A stretch of 64,000 nt of DNA from JBOFLG01 sp051657745 (GCA_051657745.1 JBOFLG010000072.1:1-64000); one strand, 5' to 3'. Positions 8,558 to 16,499 are shown, counted from the stretch's first letter. Numbers and translations are program-made. Notes: generated by a model not told the origin, from the letters alone.

Positions 8558-9762
8558 GACCAGTTTCCGGTGTAAACGTCACAATTGAGAATCGTGGCGA
8601 AGTCCCGGCTCACCTCAACCGGCGTGGGCACGGCGGCGCGCCTGCCATCAATGACCTCACGAAGCCACGGGACGGTTCGCTCCTGGGCGAGCAGCACCGG
8701 AACCGCGGCCTCGGCGTCGAAGAGCTCGCGGCACTCATGGGGCCGCAGCAGTGCATCGACCACGTTCGTTGGGTCGTATTCCCCGTCGTCGAGGGCGGCG
8801 GGGTCGAAGTCGAGTGGCGCGGCTCCATCAAGTTCCGAGTAGTGGCCGAGCCGCGTCACGCGGAAACTGTTCGGACCGGTGAACTCCGTGCCTGCCAACC
8901 GCCGGTAGGCCTCGGCGAATGTGGGCTGGGCCATCGCGAGGAGCGGAACGCGAGACCGGGGACCGCACAGCGCGGGGGCAGAGCCCACACAGCCCACCTC
9001 CTCGGTGGAGACCCGGTAGACCTGGTCGGGCCAGGGCAGCGCCACGGGAACCACCCATACTGCGAAGAGGACCGCGACAACCATCGCGAAAGACAGCCGT
9101 GGGCGCACCGATGCGCGAGCCGACCGGGCCCCGAGAACGCAGACCACGGCAGTAACAACTGACGCCAGCGTCGCGGCTGCCGCCTGGTCAGTCGGCCGTT
9201 CGAGCCCAGTCAGCGTGCCGTAGGTCGTGACCACCTCGAACGGGCCACGTCCCCACGGGCTCACCACCACAGCTGCTACCACCACGACACCGGCCGCGAC
9301 GATAGCGGCCGTGCGGGCGCGAATCCACTCGCCGACCAGTGCACCGAGGAAAGTGGCGGAGATCACGGGAAATACGGTCTCCGGGACCACCCAGACGTCG
9401 GTCGGCAGGATCCCGTTGGAGACCACTACCGTGACGAGCACCCCTGCCCAGATGACGACGTACCCAAGGGTCGCCGTGATGGCAATAGCTGACGGCGGGA
9501 TCAGGTGAACCAACGGGCCCCGCGTGCTTGCCGCGGCGAAAGACGCGAAGACTGGATGGTGCCGACGACCCGTCTCAAATGCGGCGGCCGCGGCGACCAC
9601 CGGGGCGACAAAGGTCACCGTCGACGACGTGAGGCGCAAACCCCAATCTGCCTCCAGGCGCCAACTGGTATCGAAGAGAACCGAACTCGCCACGGCCCCG
9701 AGGACCACGAATCCGATTGGAATAGACCAGCCGGTACGAATCCACAGCCAGAGCGCCCTCAC
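8554..9762 (-). CDS. Membrane protein with C-terminal extracytoplasmic domain
   Basis: A 402-aa protein, probably the permease-like partner of the ATPase encoded just upstream (4-nt overlap). Residues 1-245 hold about six hydrophobic helices. After the last (about 225-245) comes a roughly 155-residue soluble region predicted to lie outside the cell. It contains four Cys: two in GCVGSAPALCGP, then HECREL and LNCDVY near the end, so disulfides are likely. I recall similar Cys-x-Gly...Cys tails on ABC-associated membrane proteins of other actinobacteria but cannot name the family with confidence. Start chosen from the operon overlap. Confidence 0.8.
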   Translation of the reverse strand: MRALWLWIRTGWSIPIGFVVLGAVASSVLFDTSWRLEADWGLRLTSSTVTFVAPVVAAAAAFETGRRHHPVFASFAAASTRGPLVHLIPPSAIAITATLGYVVIWAGVLVTVVVSNGILPTDVWVVPETVFPVISATFLGALVGEWIRARTAAIVAAGVVVVAAVVVSPWGRGPFEVVTTYGTLTGLERPTDQAAAATLASVVTAVVCVLGARSARASVRPRLSFAMVVAVLFAVWVVPVALPWPDQVYRVSTEEVGCVGSAPALCGPRSRVPLLAMAQPTFAEAYRRLAGTEFTGPNSFRVTRLGHYSELDGAAPLDFDPAALDDGEYDPTNVVDALLRPHECRELFDAEAAVPVLLAQERTVPWLREVIDGRRAAVPTPVEVSRDFATILNCDVYTGNWS

Positions 9763-10502
9763 CGGCCCGTGTCCTCAATCACCCGAAAGAAGCCGGACTC
9801 GAGCGGGCTACGTCGAGTGCCTGGGTCCGCAAGCGCGGCAAGGCCCTCGACCGGACCAGAGAACCGAACGGTACCGCCGTGGAGGACGATAACGGCGCGG
9901 GCGAGATCCTCGATGTCCTCGACGACATGGCTGCTGAGCAAAACGGTGACACCCGATTCACCCAGACCGCCAACGAGATCAACCATGGCCTTGCGCTGTG
10001 CCGGGTCGAGCCCAGTGGTCGGTTCGTCGAGAAGCAGAACCTCCGGTTCGGTGGCGATCGCCTGTGCCAGCGCCACTCGCCGGGCCATGCCTCCGGAGAG
10101 CGCACCGAACCTCGACCGTGACCGCTTGCCAAGACCGACCTGGTCCAAGGCCCAACCCGCCCGATCCGTAGCGTCTTTGCTGGGCCAGCCCTTCATCCAC
10201 GTGAGGTAACTGACGATGTCCTCGACCGGCATCCGTGACGGGAAACTCGCAGCCTGAGGCATGAGGTTTACCCGGCGACAAGCGTCATTGCGCGATGATC
10301 GGCTGTGAAGGTCAAAGCCGCCCACCCGGACGGTACCCCGCATCGGCGCAACGATGCCGGCAGCGACGCCGAGCAGCGTCGACTTGCCGGCACCGTTGAC
10401 GCCGAGCAATGCAGTGATTCCGGGCGACAAGTTCACGCTGACGTCATCGAGTGCACAAATTCGGCCGTACCGATGAGTGATGCCCTTGAGGTCAAGACTC
10501 AC
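9759..10502 (-). CDS. ABC transporter ATP-binding protein
   Basis: A 247-aa ATPase. Walker A is GVNGAGKST (about 34-42), signature LSGGMARRVALAQ, Walker B VLLLDEPTTGLDP, switch His in SSHVVED. It is a compact ATPase without the extra C-terminal domain seen in the ATPase at 4724-5632, so it belongs to a separate transporter. It starts 9 nt after the secreted-protein gene and overlaps the 402-aa membrane-protein gene by 4 nt. The natural reading is an exporter or membrane-protection system linked to the secreted protein (inference). GC content here is visibly lower than in the flanking ribosomal genes. Confidence 0.92.
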   Translation of the reverse strand: MSLDLKGITHRYGRICALDDVSVNLSPGITALLGVNGAGKSTLLGVAAGIVAPMRGTVRVGGFDLHSRSSRNDACRRVNLMPQAASFPSRMPVEDIVSYLTWMKGWPSKDATDRAGWALDQVGLGKRSRSRFGALSGGMARRVALAQAIATEPEVLLLDEPTTGLDPAQRKAMVDLVGGLGESGVTVLLSSHVVEDIEDLARAVIVLHGGTVRFSGPVEGLAALADPGTRRSPLESGFFRVIEDTGR

Positions 10503-10511
10503 GCGTTCCGC

Positions 10512-10934
10512 TCAGTTGAGGCTGCGGGAGGCAGTTGAGCACGGGTCCTGCAGCGTCGCTGAACGACACGTCCTCACCACGTAGGTGTAGTTACCTGGAA
10601 GTTGGGACAACGATAGGGACTTATCAGACATCCTCGCGTAGGTGGGGCTACCATCGCTCCGCTGACCCGATGTCAAGTTAGCGAAGAGGCCCTTGCTGTT
10701 CGTGATGGCCACCTTGGCGTAGACCCGACCGTCACCGACCTTTGTGTCGCGCAGCCAACTCTGGAGCGTCGCCGTGGTGCCCGAGAAGTTGAGATTGCCG
10801 TAGCCCCCACCACCGGTCATGACGATTGGGTTACTGGAACTCGCCCAGGTCCACGCCTGAGCGGATGCGGCCCCGACCACGGTGAGCGCGATCGCAGCCC
10901 CCCCCAACATCGACCTACGAAGAATCGTGTTCAT
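10512..10934 (-). CDS. Secreted protein of unknown function, 140 aa
   Basis: It begins with a Sec signal peptide: basic MNTILRR, hydrophobic core to about 24, cleavage probably after AQA at 27. The mature part of about 113 residues starts WTWASSSNPIV, has a Gly-rich GGGGYGNLNF stretch, and ends with a Cys pair (RTCRSATLQDPCS) that could form a disulfide. No lipobox or membrane anchor. GAGGAG stands 5 nt before the ATG. It heads the operon with an ABC ATPase and two membrane proteins, an arrangement seen for secreted bacteriocin-like or signalling polypeptides with dedicated transporters. The sequence does not match lactococcin 972 or any other family I know. The region is AT-richer than its surroundings. 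Confidence 0.8.
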   Translation of the reverse strand: MNTILRRSMLGGAAIALTVVGAASAQAWTWASSSNPIVMTGGGGYGNLNFSGTTATLQSWLRDTKVGDGRVYAKVAITNSKGLFANLTSGQRSDGSPTYARMSDKSLSLSQLPGNYTYVVRTCRSATLQDPCSTASRSLN

Positions 10935-10979
10935 AGTTTCTCCTCAACTGTGGCCGCCCCATGGCGGCTGCGTGGACAT

Positions 10980-11009
10980 ACATTAGAGGCGGTGCTGCAC
11001 TCGCAGCAA
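10980..11009 (-). promoter_or_regulatory. Putative sigma-70-type promoter of the secreted-protein operon
   Basis: On the minus strand TTGCTG (11009-11004) is followed after 18 bp by TAATGT (10985-10980). Transcription would start about 40 nt before the ATG at 10934. It lies between the tsf terminator and the secreted-protein gene. Confidence 0.5.
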
Positions 11010-11058
11010 ACTAGTGCGCCAATCCGGTGGATAACCGCTGGAAACTGGCCCCGAGTTC

Positions 11059-11090
11059 ACGGATGCCGCCCGAGGCCGGGCGGCATCCGT
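11059..11090. terminator. tsf terminator hairpin
   Basis: A perfect 14-bp stem (11059-11072 with 11077-11090) closes a 4-nt loop AGGC, 14 nt past the tsf stop on the minus strand. No T-tract follows. It separates the rpsB-tsf transcript from the cassette downstream. Confidence 0.8.
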
Positions 11091-11104
11091 ATGGAGTGGG
11101 ACGG

Positions 11105-11935
11105 TCAGGCGCCGACGCGGAAGCGGGCAAACGCCGTGGCCTCGGCGCCGCTCTCTTCCAAGACCTTCGCGACAGTCTTCTTCGGCTCCTTGGCGAACGG
11201 CTGCTCGAGCAGCACGTTCTCCTTGAAGAACCCGTTCACGCGGCCCTCGACGATCTTCGTCCACGCAGCCTCGGGCTTGCCCTCTTCCTTCGCGGTGGCC
11301 TCCGCGACCCGCCGCTCGTTCTCGACGGTGGAGTCGTCGATCTCGTCGCGGCGCAGCACCGAGGGCGCGAACGCCGCGACGTGCATCGCGACATCGCGGG
11401 CCACGACCGCGTCGCCACCGCTGGTGGCGACCACGACACCGATCTGGGCGGGCAGGTCAGGGCTGGTCTTGTGCAGGTAGGACACGACATGCTCGCCCTC
11501 CAGCCGGGCGACCCGCTTGACCTCGATCTTCTCCCCGATGGTGGCGTTGGCCTCGTCGAGCAACTCCTTGACGGTGCGACCGTCGCCGAGTGTCGACGCG
11601 AGGAGGGCGTCGGCGTCGGCGGCCTTGGCGGCAACGGCCTGGGCCAGTACCTCCTCAGCGAGTGCGACGAAGCGTTCGCCCTTCGCGACGAAATCGGTCT
11701 CGCACAGCACCTCGACAAGCGTGCCGGCGCCATCGGCTGCCTGTGCGGCAACAAGCCCGTTGGAGGCGGTGCGGCCCTCGCGCTTGGTCACACCCTTTTG
11801 GCCCTTGACCCGCAGGATCTCCTCAGCCTTGGCCGGGTCACCATCGGCCTCGTCAAGCGCCTTCTTGACGTCCATCATCCCGGCGGCCGTCTTCTCGCGG
11901 AGCGCCTTGATGTCAGCGGCGGTGTAGTTCGCCAT
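11105..11935 (-). CDS. tsf: Translation elongation factor Ts
   Basis: Guanine-nucleotide exchange factor for EF-Tu. The 276-aa product opens with MANYTAADIKALREKTAAG, a UBA-like domain, followed by DVKKALDEADGDPAKAEEILR and the conserved LVEVLCETDFVAKGERF. Two dimerisation subdomains follow. The length is normal for actinobacteria. It follows rpsB by 55 nt. A strong hairpin right after the stop ends the transcript, so in this genome tsf is not run on into pyrH. Confidence 0.97.
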   Translation of the reverse strand: MANYTAADIKALREKTAAGMMDVKKALDEADGDPAKAEEILRVKGQKGVTKREGRTASNGLVAAQAADGAGTLVEVLCETDFVAKGERFVALAEEVLAQAVAAKAADADALLASTLGDGRTVKELLDEANATIGEKIEVKRVARLEGEHVVSYLHKTSPDLPAQIGVVVATSGGDAVVARDVAMHVAAFAPSVLRRDEIDDSTVENERRVAEATAKEEGKPEAAWTKIVEGRVNGFFKENVLLEQPFAKEPKKTVAKVLEESGAEATAFARFRVGA

Positions 11936-11990
11936 GAGTCGTTCTTCGCCCTTCTCTCGATATCAGGGGGTGGATAGACCGAACCGCGGT

Positions 11991-13085
11991 TCAGACCTTC
12001 TCGGCCGCGACTGATTCGCCATCCGCTGAAGCGCTGGCGGCATCCGCAGAAGCGTCCGCCACGGCATCCGCAGGAACGTCAGCATCATCCGCGGCGGAGG
12101 CGGCACCCTCGGTGTCCAGCCCGCCAGATGTCGCGTCCGGCGCGGCGTCGATCAGCTCGGCGGGGGCCTCGGTGGGGGCCTGGTCCACGGGGTCCGCGAC
12201 GGCCGTCGTCGGGGCGGCGTCGGCACCGTCCCCACCTGGCGTACCGACCGGCGGCGCCGCGGACTCGGCGGTCGCACCGACCTCGGGCGCAGCTGTCTGG
12301 GCGGACTCACCGGCCAGGAGCTCGCGCTCCCACTCCGGCAGCGGCTCCTCGGCAGGTGTGGCTTCCTCGCCAGTTGCCGCAGCGCTGCCACCACCAGACC
12401 TGGCGATCAGGCCATCGGCCACCGCGTCGGCAACCACTCGGGTCAGCAGCGTGACCGAGCGGATGGCGTCGTCGTTGCCGGGGATCTTGTAGTCGACCTC
12501 GTCGGGGTCGCAGTTCGTGTCCAGGATCGCGATCACTGGCAGGCCGAGCTTGCGGGCCTCATCGACGGCAAGGTGCTCTTTCTTGGTGTCGACGATCCAC
12601 ACCGCCGACGGCACACGGCTCATCGAGCGGATGCCGCCGAGGGTCTTCTCGAGCTTGTCCTTTTCGCGCTGCAGGATCAGCAATTCCTTCTTGGTGCGGC
12701 CACTCCCGGCGACATCAGCGAAGTCGATCTCCTCGAGTTCCTTGAGCCGGGTCAGGCGCTTGGAGATCGTCTGGAAGTTGGTGAGCATCCCACCGAGCCA
12801 GCGGTGGTTCACGTACGGCATCCCGACTCGGGTCGCCTGCTCGGCGATCGGCTCCTGCGCCTGCTTCTTCGTGCCGACGAAGAGGATCGTGCCGCCGTGA
12901 GCGACGGTCTCCTTGACGAACTCGTAGGCGTTGTTGATGTAGGTCACCGACTGCTGCAGGTCGATGATGTAAATGCCGTTGCGCTCGGTCATGATGAAGC
13001 GCTTCATCTTCGGGTTCCACCGGCGGGTCTGGTGCCCGAAGTGGACGCCGCTCTCCAAGAGCTGGCGCATGGTGACGACGGCCAT
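11991..13085 (-). CDS. rpsB: 30S ribosomal protein S2 with long C-terminal extension
   Basis: The start is the ATG giving MAVVTMRQLLESGVHFGHQ, with GAGGAG 7 nt upstream. The S2 core (about 1-235) has TRRWNPKMKRFI, LFVGTKKQAQEPI, VNHRWLGGMLTN and VIAILDTNCDPDEVDYKIPGN. After it comes a tail of about 125 residues made almost entirely of Ala, Pro, Asp, Glu, Thr and Val, acidic and presumably disordered. Total 364 aa, against about 240-300 in most bacteria. First gene of the rpsB-tsf transcript. Confidence 0.96.
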   Translation of the reverse strand: MAVVTMRQLLESGVHFGHQTRRWNPKMKRFIMTERNGIYIIDLQQSVTYINNAYEFVKETVAHGGTILFVGTKKQAQEPIAEQATRVGMPYVNHRWLGGMLTNFQTISKRLTRLKELEEIDFADVAGSGRTKKELLILQREKDKLEKTLGGIRSMSRVPSAVWIVDTKKEHLAVDEARKLGLPVIAILDTNCDPDEVDYKIPGNDDAIRSVTLLTRVVADAVADGLIARSGGGSAAATGEEATPAEEPLPEWERELLAGESAQTAAPEVGATAESAAPPVGTPGGDGADAAPTTAVADPVDQAPTEAPAELIDAAPDATSGGLDTEGAASAADDADVPADAVADASADAASASADGESVAAEKV

Positions 13086-13485
13086 CGTCGTTCTCCTCAT
13101 AGTGTGGGGTTGTCAGTTACGTCGGTGGCTGCCGGCAACCGCCGTGCCACCTGCCTGGCGCCCGACGCAACCCCCGGACGCGGTGCCGGCATCCGCGGAT
13201 GGGATGACGGTGCCGCGCCACTGCCGTGGGTGGCGCCCCCGTTCGGAGCCGGAGCTCGTCACAAAGGACGGACGCGCGAATTTGCCGTTCGCGTGCACGC
13301 ACACGGCAGGCCACCGCACATCGTACGGGCCGCGGGCGGCACCGCGGTAATCCGGCTCTCCCCCTCGAGCCCGACACCGGATACACCGCGACCCACCCGG
13401 CGCGATGCCGTCCCGCAGCAGGCGCGGATGGCCGCTCGGAAAAGCGCGCGCCTTCCGCCCGCGGTCCGGGTAGCCTCTCGCGCTC
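13086..13485. other. Intergenic region between divergent rpsB and MFS gene
   Basis: A 400-bp gene-free stretch that must hold the rpsB promoter (minus) and the MFS promoter (plus). It contains a 12-bp palindrome CATCCGCGGATG (13190-13201) next to a GGATGAC copy. A TAGCCT box (13471-13476) stands 9 nt before the MFS GTG. No strong consensus promoter was found for rpsB, and no leader structure of a known type. Confidence 0.5.
13471..13476 (+). promoter_or_regulatory. -10 box, likely leaderless start of MFS gene
   Basis: TAGCCT ends 9 nt before the GTG at 13486, and no ribosome binding site precedes that codon. The same box and spacing recur before several other genes here. Confidence 0.45.
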
Positions 13486-14721
13486 GTGGGCCGGATCGTC
13501 GACGTCGTCGCACCGAGGCGCATGGGCGTCCCCTTCCGGTGGAATCTCGCGTCGTCCTGGGTGAGCCAGCTCGGCGATGGCATCGCGCTCGCCGCTGGCC
13601 CGCTGCTCGTCGCGTCGCAGACCGACGACCCCCGCCTCATCGCCGCGGCGGCCGTAGTCCAGCGGGTGCCGACCCTCGTCCTCGGGCTCGTCGCCGGGGC
13701 GGCCGCCGACCGGATCGACCGCAAGCGGCTCGTCCTCGCGGCGAATCTCGCGCGGGTCACCGTCCTCGCCCTGCTCGTCGCCACGATCCTCACCGGGACC
13801 ATCTCGATCGGCCTGCTCCTCGTCGTACTGCTCGCGGCGGGGACCGGCGAGATCTTCGCCGACACCGGATGGCGGGCCGTTCTCCCGTCGATCGTGCCGT
13901 CGCCGGACCTCGGCATCGCCAACGCACGCCAGATGTCGGGCTTCCTCGTCGCCAACCAGATGGTCGGCCCGGCGCTCGGTGCATCGCTGTTCGCCGTGGG
14001 GTACGCAGTGCCGTTCGGCATGCAGGCGACGGCAGGGCTGCTCGCCACGGCGCTGTTCGCCAAGGTCGCCCTGCCGGCGATGGTCCGCGCCGAGGGGCGC
14101 GAGGCGCAGCATGTGAGCCGCGACATCCTCGACGGCCTGCGGTGGATCCGTCACCACGCGCCGGTGCGGACCCTCATCCTGGTGATCTTCGCCTTCAACG
14201 TCACGTGGGGTGCGCCCTGGGGAGTCCTCGTCTACTGGGCGCAGCAGCGACTCGGCGTGGGCGAGGTCGGCTTCGGTCTACTGACCACCGCCTCGGCGGT
14301 CGGCGGCGTGCTCGCGGTGGTCGGGTACGACCGGCTCGAGCGCCGGGTGCCGCTCGCCCGGCTGGTGAAGGTCTGCCTGACCCTCGAGGTGCTCATGCAC
14401 CTGGCTCTCGCGCTCACCACCGTGCCGCTGGTCGCCTACGTTGTCATGGTCGGCTTCGGGGCGTACGCCTTCGTGTGGGGCTCGCTGTCCAACGCCGTAC
14501 GCCAGCGGGCGTCGCCGGAGCACCTCCAGGGTCGGGTCGGGTCGGTGTACTGGCTCGGGCTCACCCTGGGCCTCATCGTCGGACAGCTCGTCGGGGGGGC
14601 GCTCGCCGCCCGGTTCGGAGCGTCCGCGCCGTTCTGGTTCGCGTTCGCCGGCTCGGGAGTCACGCTGACCCTGGTGTGGCGCCAACTCGACCACATCGCG
14701 CACGCCGACCGGAGACAATGA
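13486..14721 (+). CDS. MFS transporter (MFS_3/EntS-like)
   Basis: A 411-aa, twelve-segment transporter of the major facilitator superfamily. After a short N-terminus, SSWVSQLGDGIALAAGPLL starts helix 1. The loop 2-3 signature is present as GAAADRIDRKRLVLAAN. The second half begins near residue 215 (HHAPVRTLILVIFAFNV). The resemblance is to siderophore or macrolide exporters of the MFS_3 group; the substrate is unknown. The start is a GTG without a ribosome binding site behind a TAGCCT box, so the mRNA may be leaderless. It stands alone between rpsB and a pseudogene. Confidence 0.88.
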   Translation: MGRIVDVVAPRRMGVPFRWNLASSWVSQLGDGIALAAGPLLVASQTDDPRLIAAAAVVQRVPTLVLGLVAGAAADRIDRKRLVLAANLARVTVLALLVATILTGTISIGLLLVVLLAAGTGEIFADTGWRAVLPSIVPSPDLGIANARQMSGFLVANQMVGPALGASLFAVGYAVPFGMQATAGLLATALFAKVALPAMVRAEGREAQHVSRDILDGLRWIRHHAPVRTLILVIFAFNVTWGAPWGVLVYWAQQRLGVGEVGFGLLTTASAVGGVLAVVGYDRLERRVPLARLVKVCLTLEVLMHLALALTTVPLVAYVVMVGFGAYAFVWGSLSNAVRQRASPEHLQGRVGSVYWLGLTLGLIVGQLVGGALAARFGASAPFWFAFAGSGVTLTLVWRQLDHIAHADRRQ

Positions 14722-14756
14722 CCGGCGTCGGCCCGACCCGAACGATCCGTGTCGGG

Positions 14757-15097
14757 TCAGAGCACCTCGGCGACGACACGTCGCCCAGCACGCGTCGGGC
14801 TCGGTGCCTCCGTGCCGTGCCGTGCCGTGCCGTGGCGCCAGGGCACCAGACCGGCGAGTAGCGGCTCGCCGCGGCCCTCGCCCCACAGCAACCGGCGCAG
14901 GCTCTCGGCACCTGCGGCGTCGCCGGCCAGGGTAGTCAGGACCGGGCCGTGGATGCCCCGCCGGCCGGCGTGCCGGGCGAGCGCAGCACCGCCATCCCTC
15001 GCCGTACCTGTTCGCGGCTCTCGACGACGGCGCCCGCCGGTGCCAGGACGACCACGGTGTCGCCGGCGGCGAGCGGCGGGGGCGCACGGAAGGTCAC
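14757..15097 (-). pseudogene. LD-carboxypeptidase (peptidase S66) remnant
   Basis: Two pieces of an S66 LD-carboxypeptidase, a murein-recycling enzyme normally about 300 aa, survive in different frames. From a GTG at 15097 one frame reads TFRAPPPLAAGDTVVVLAPAG then REQVRRGMAVLRSPG, the family's N-terminus. Immediately after, the other frame reads GIHGPVLTTLAGD and AESLRRLLWGEG, the late part of the family, to a stop at 14757. About 100 or more central residues, including the Ser nucleophile region, are missing, and there is a frameshift at the junction. A CGTGC pentamer repeat (14811-14835) lies in the tail. Assignment rests on recalled family motifs. Confidence 0.6.
14811..14835. repeat. Pentanucleotide repeat in pseudogene
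   Basis: CGTGC occurs four times in a row, followed by CGTGG. A 5-bp unit shifts frame when copies are gained or lost, which fits decay of the surrounding LD-carboxypeptidase gene. Confidence 0.8.
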
Positions 15098-15252
15098 CGG
15101 GTGATCCGCGCAAGGCGGCGGCACGTCATCCGGCCCGGCCGTCGCCCGGAAGAGCCGTGACGCCTGGCGGACGTCGCGGTGGTTCCCGGTACGTCCGCAC
15201 CGTGGTCGCGGTCCGGCCCGGTTCGGTGCGCGCGGCCGGCAGCCTGACCGCA

Positions 15253-15258
15253 TAGCCT
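15253..15258 (+). promoter_or_regulatory. -10 box, likely leaderless start of aminotransferase
   Basis: TAGCCT ends 7 nt before the ATG at 15266, with no ribosome binding site in between. This fits transcription starting at or next to the start codon. Confidence 0.45.
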
Positions 15259-15265
15259 GCTCGGC

Positions 15266-16447
15266 ATGGCGTCGCAGCCGTTCACGACCACTCCCCTCGG
15301 CCACCCGGCGCTCGCGCCGTTCGGGACCACGATCTTCGCCACCGTGTCGGCGCTCGCCGCCGAGCACGGGGCGATCAACCTCGGCCAGGGCTTTCCGGAC
15401 ACCGACGGGCCGGCCGAGGTGCTCGACGCCGCGGTGGCCGCCATCCGTGGCGGCCGCAACCAATACCCGCCCGGCGCGGGGGTCCCCGAGCTGCTCGACG
15501 CGGTCGCCCGCCATCAGCGGCGGTTCTACGGTCTGGAGGTCGACCCGGCCCGCGAGGTGCTGGTCACGGTGGGCGCCACCGAGGCCATCGCCGCCACGGT
15601 GCTCGCACTGGTGCGACCCGGCGACGAGGTGGTCACGTTCGAGCCCTACTACGACTCCTACGCCGCGACCATTGCGCTGGCCGGCGGCGTGCGACGCACC
15701 TCGATGCTGCGGTTTCCCGACTTCGCGGTCGACGAGGCGTCGTTGCGCGCCGCGTTCACGTCGCGGACGAGGATGGTGCTGCTCAACACCCCCCACAACC
15801 CGACGGGAAAGGTGTTCTCGCGGAACGAGATCGAGCTGGTGTGCGCGCTAGCGCGGGAGGTCGGTGCGTGGGTGGTCACCGACGAGGTGTACGAGCACCT
15901 CACGTTCGACGGCGCCGAGCACGTGCCCGTGGCGACCTTGCCCGGTATGTGGGAGCGCACGCTCACCATCTCGTCGGCGGGCAAAACCTTCGCCACGACC
16001 GGGTGGAAGGTCGGCTGGGTTACTGGCCCGGCCGAGGCCGTCGCGGCGGTGCGCGCCGTCAAGCAGTTCCTCACGTACGCCGGGTCCGGGCCGTTCCAGC
16101 CGGCCGTGGCGGTGGGACTCGATCTCCCGGATGACGTGTACGTGCGGCTCGCGTCGTCGTTGGAGCGCAAGCGCGACCGCCTGGTGGCTGGACTCGCAGC
16201 GGTTGGGCTCACCGTGTCCGTACCGCAGGGCACGTACTTCGTGGTCGCCGACGCGGCTCCGCTCGGTGCCGCCGACGGTGTGGCTTTCTGCCAGGAGCTG
16301 CCGGCGCGGGCCAGGGTCGCCGCCGTACCGGTATCGGTGTTCCATGACGACGGGGATGCGGCCCGCACTCTCGTGCGGTTCGCCTTCTGCAAGCGTGACG
16401 ACGTGCTCGACGAGGCGGTGCGCCGCCTTGGCGCCCTGCTGCCGTGA
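15266..16447 (+). CDS. PLP-dependent aminotransferase, class I/II
   Basis: A 393-aa fold-type I aminotransferase of the YbdL/kynurenine-aminotransferase/DapC-like group. It shows INLGQGFPDTDGP near residue 35, NQYPPGAGVPEL, PYYDSY, LLNTPHNPTGKVF, VVTDEVYEHLTF, and the PLP lysine in SSAGKTFATTGWKVGW (about residue 238). The C-terminal Arg for substrate carboxylate is in LVRFAFCKRDD. Candidate substrates are methionine, glutamine, kynurenine or N-succinyl-diaminopimelate; the sequence does not decide. The promoter looks leaderless (TAGCCT box 7 nt before ATG). Confidence 0.9.
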   Translation: MASQPFTTTPLGHPALAPFGTTIFATVSALAAEHGAINLGQGFPDTDGPAEVLDAAVAAIRGGRNQYPPGAGVPELLDAVARHQRRFYGLEVDPAREVLVTVGATEAIAATVLALVRPGDEVVTFEPYYDSYAATIALAGGVRRTSMLRFPDFAVDEASLRAAFTSRTRMVLLNTPHNPTGKVFSRNEIELVCALAREVGAWVVTDEVYEHLTFDGAEHVPVATLPGMWERTLTISSAGKTFATTGWKVGWVTGPAEAVAAVRAVKQFLTYAGSGPFQPAVAVGLDLPDDVYVRLASSLERKRDRLVAGLAAVGLTVSVPQGTYFVVADAAPLGAADGVAFCQELPARARVAAVPVSVFHDDGDAARTLVRFAFCKRDDVLDEAVRRLGALLP

Positions 16448-16490
16448 CCTACTCGCATCGGTCATCCACACCCATGCTCGTCGGTGACAG

Positions 16491-16499
16491 TTGTCCACA
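16491..16499 (+). promoter_or_regulatory. DnaA-box-like 9-mer
   Basis: TTGTCCACA matches the high-GC actinobacterial DnaA box. A weaker copy, TCATCCACA, lies at 16462-16470. Both are in the 114-bp gap between the aminotransferase and the M23 peptidase. Binding is inferred only. Confidence 0.35.

Noticed and set aside
10512..10934. Lactococcin 972-type bacteriocin
   Set aside because: The size and ABC linkage fit, but the mature sequence lacks that family's Tyr/His pattern as I know it.
12573..14861. 762-codon plus-strand frame over rpsB and the MFS gene
   Set aside because: It is antisense to rpsB and out of frame with the MFS protein; its composition is shadow-like.
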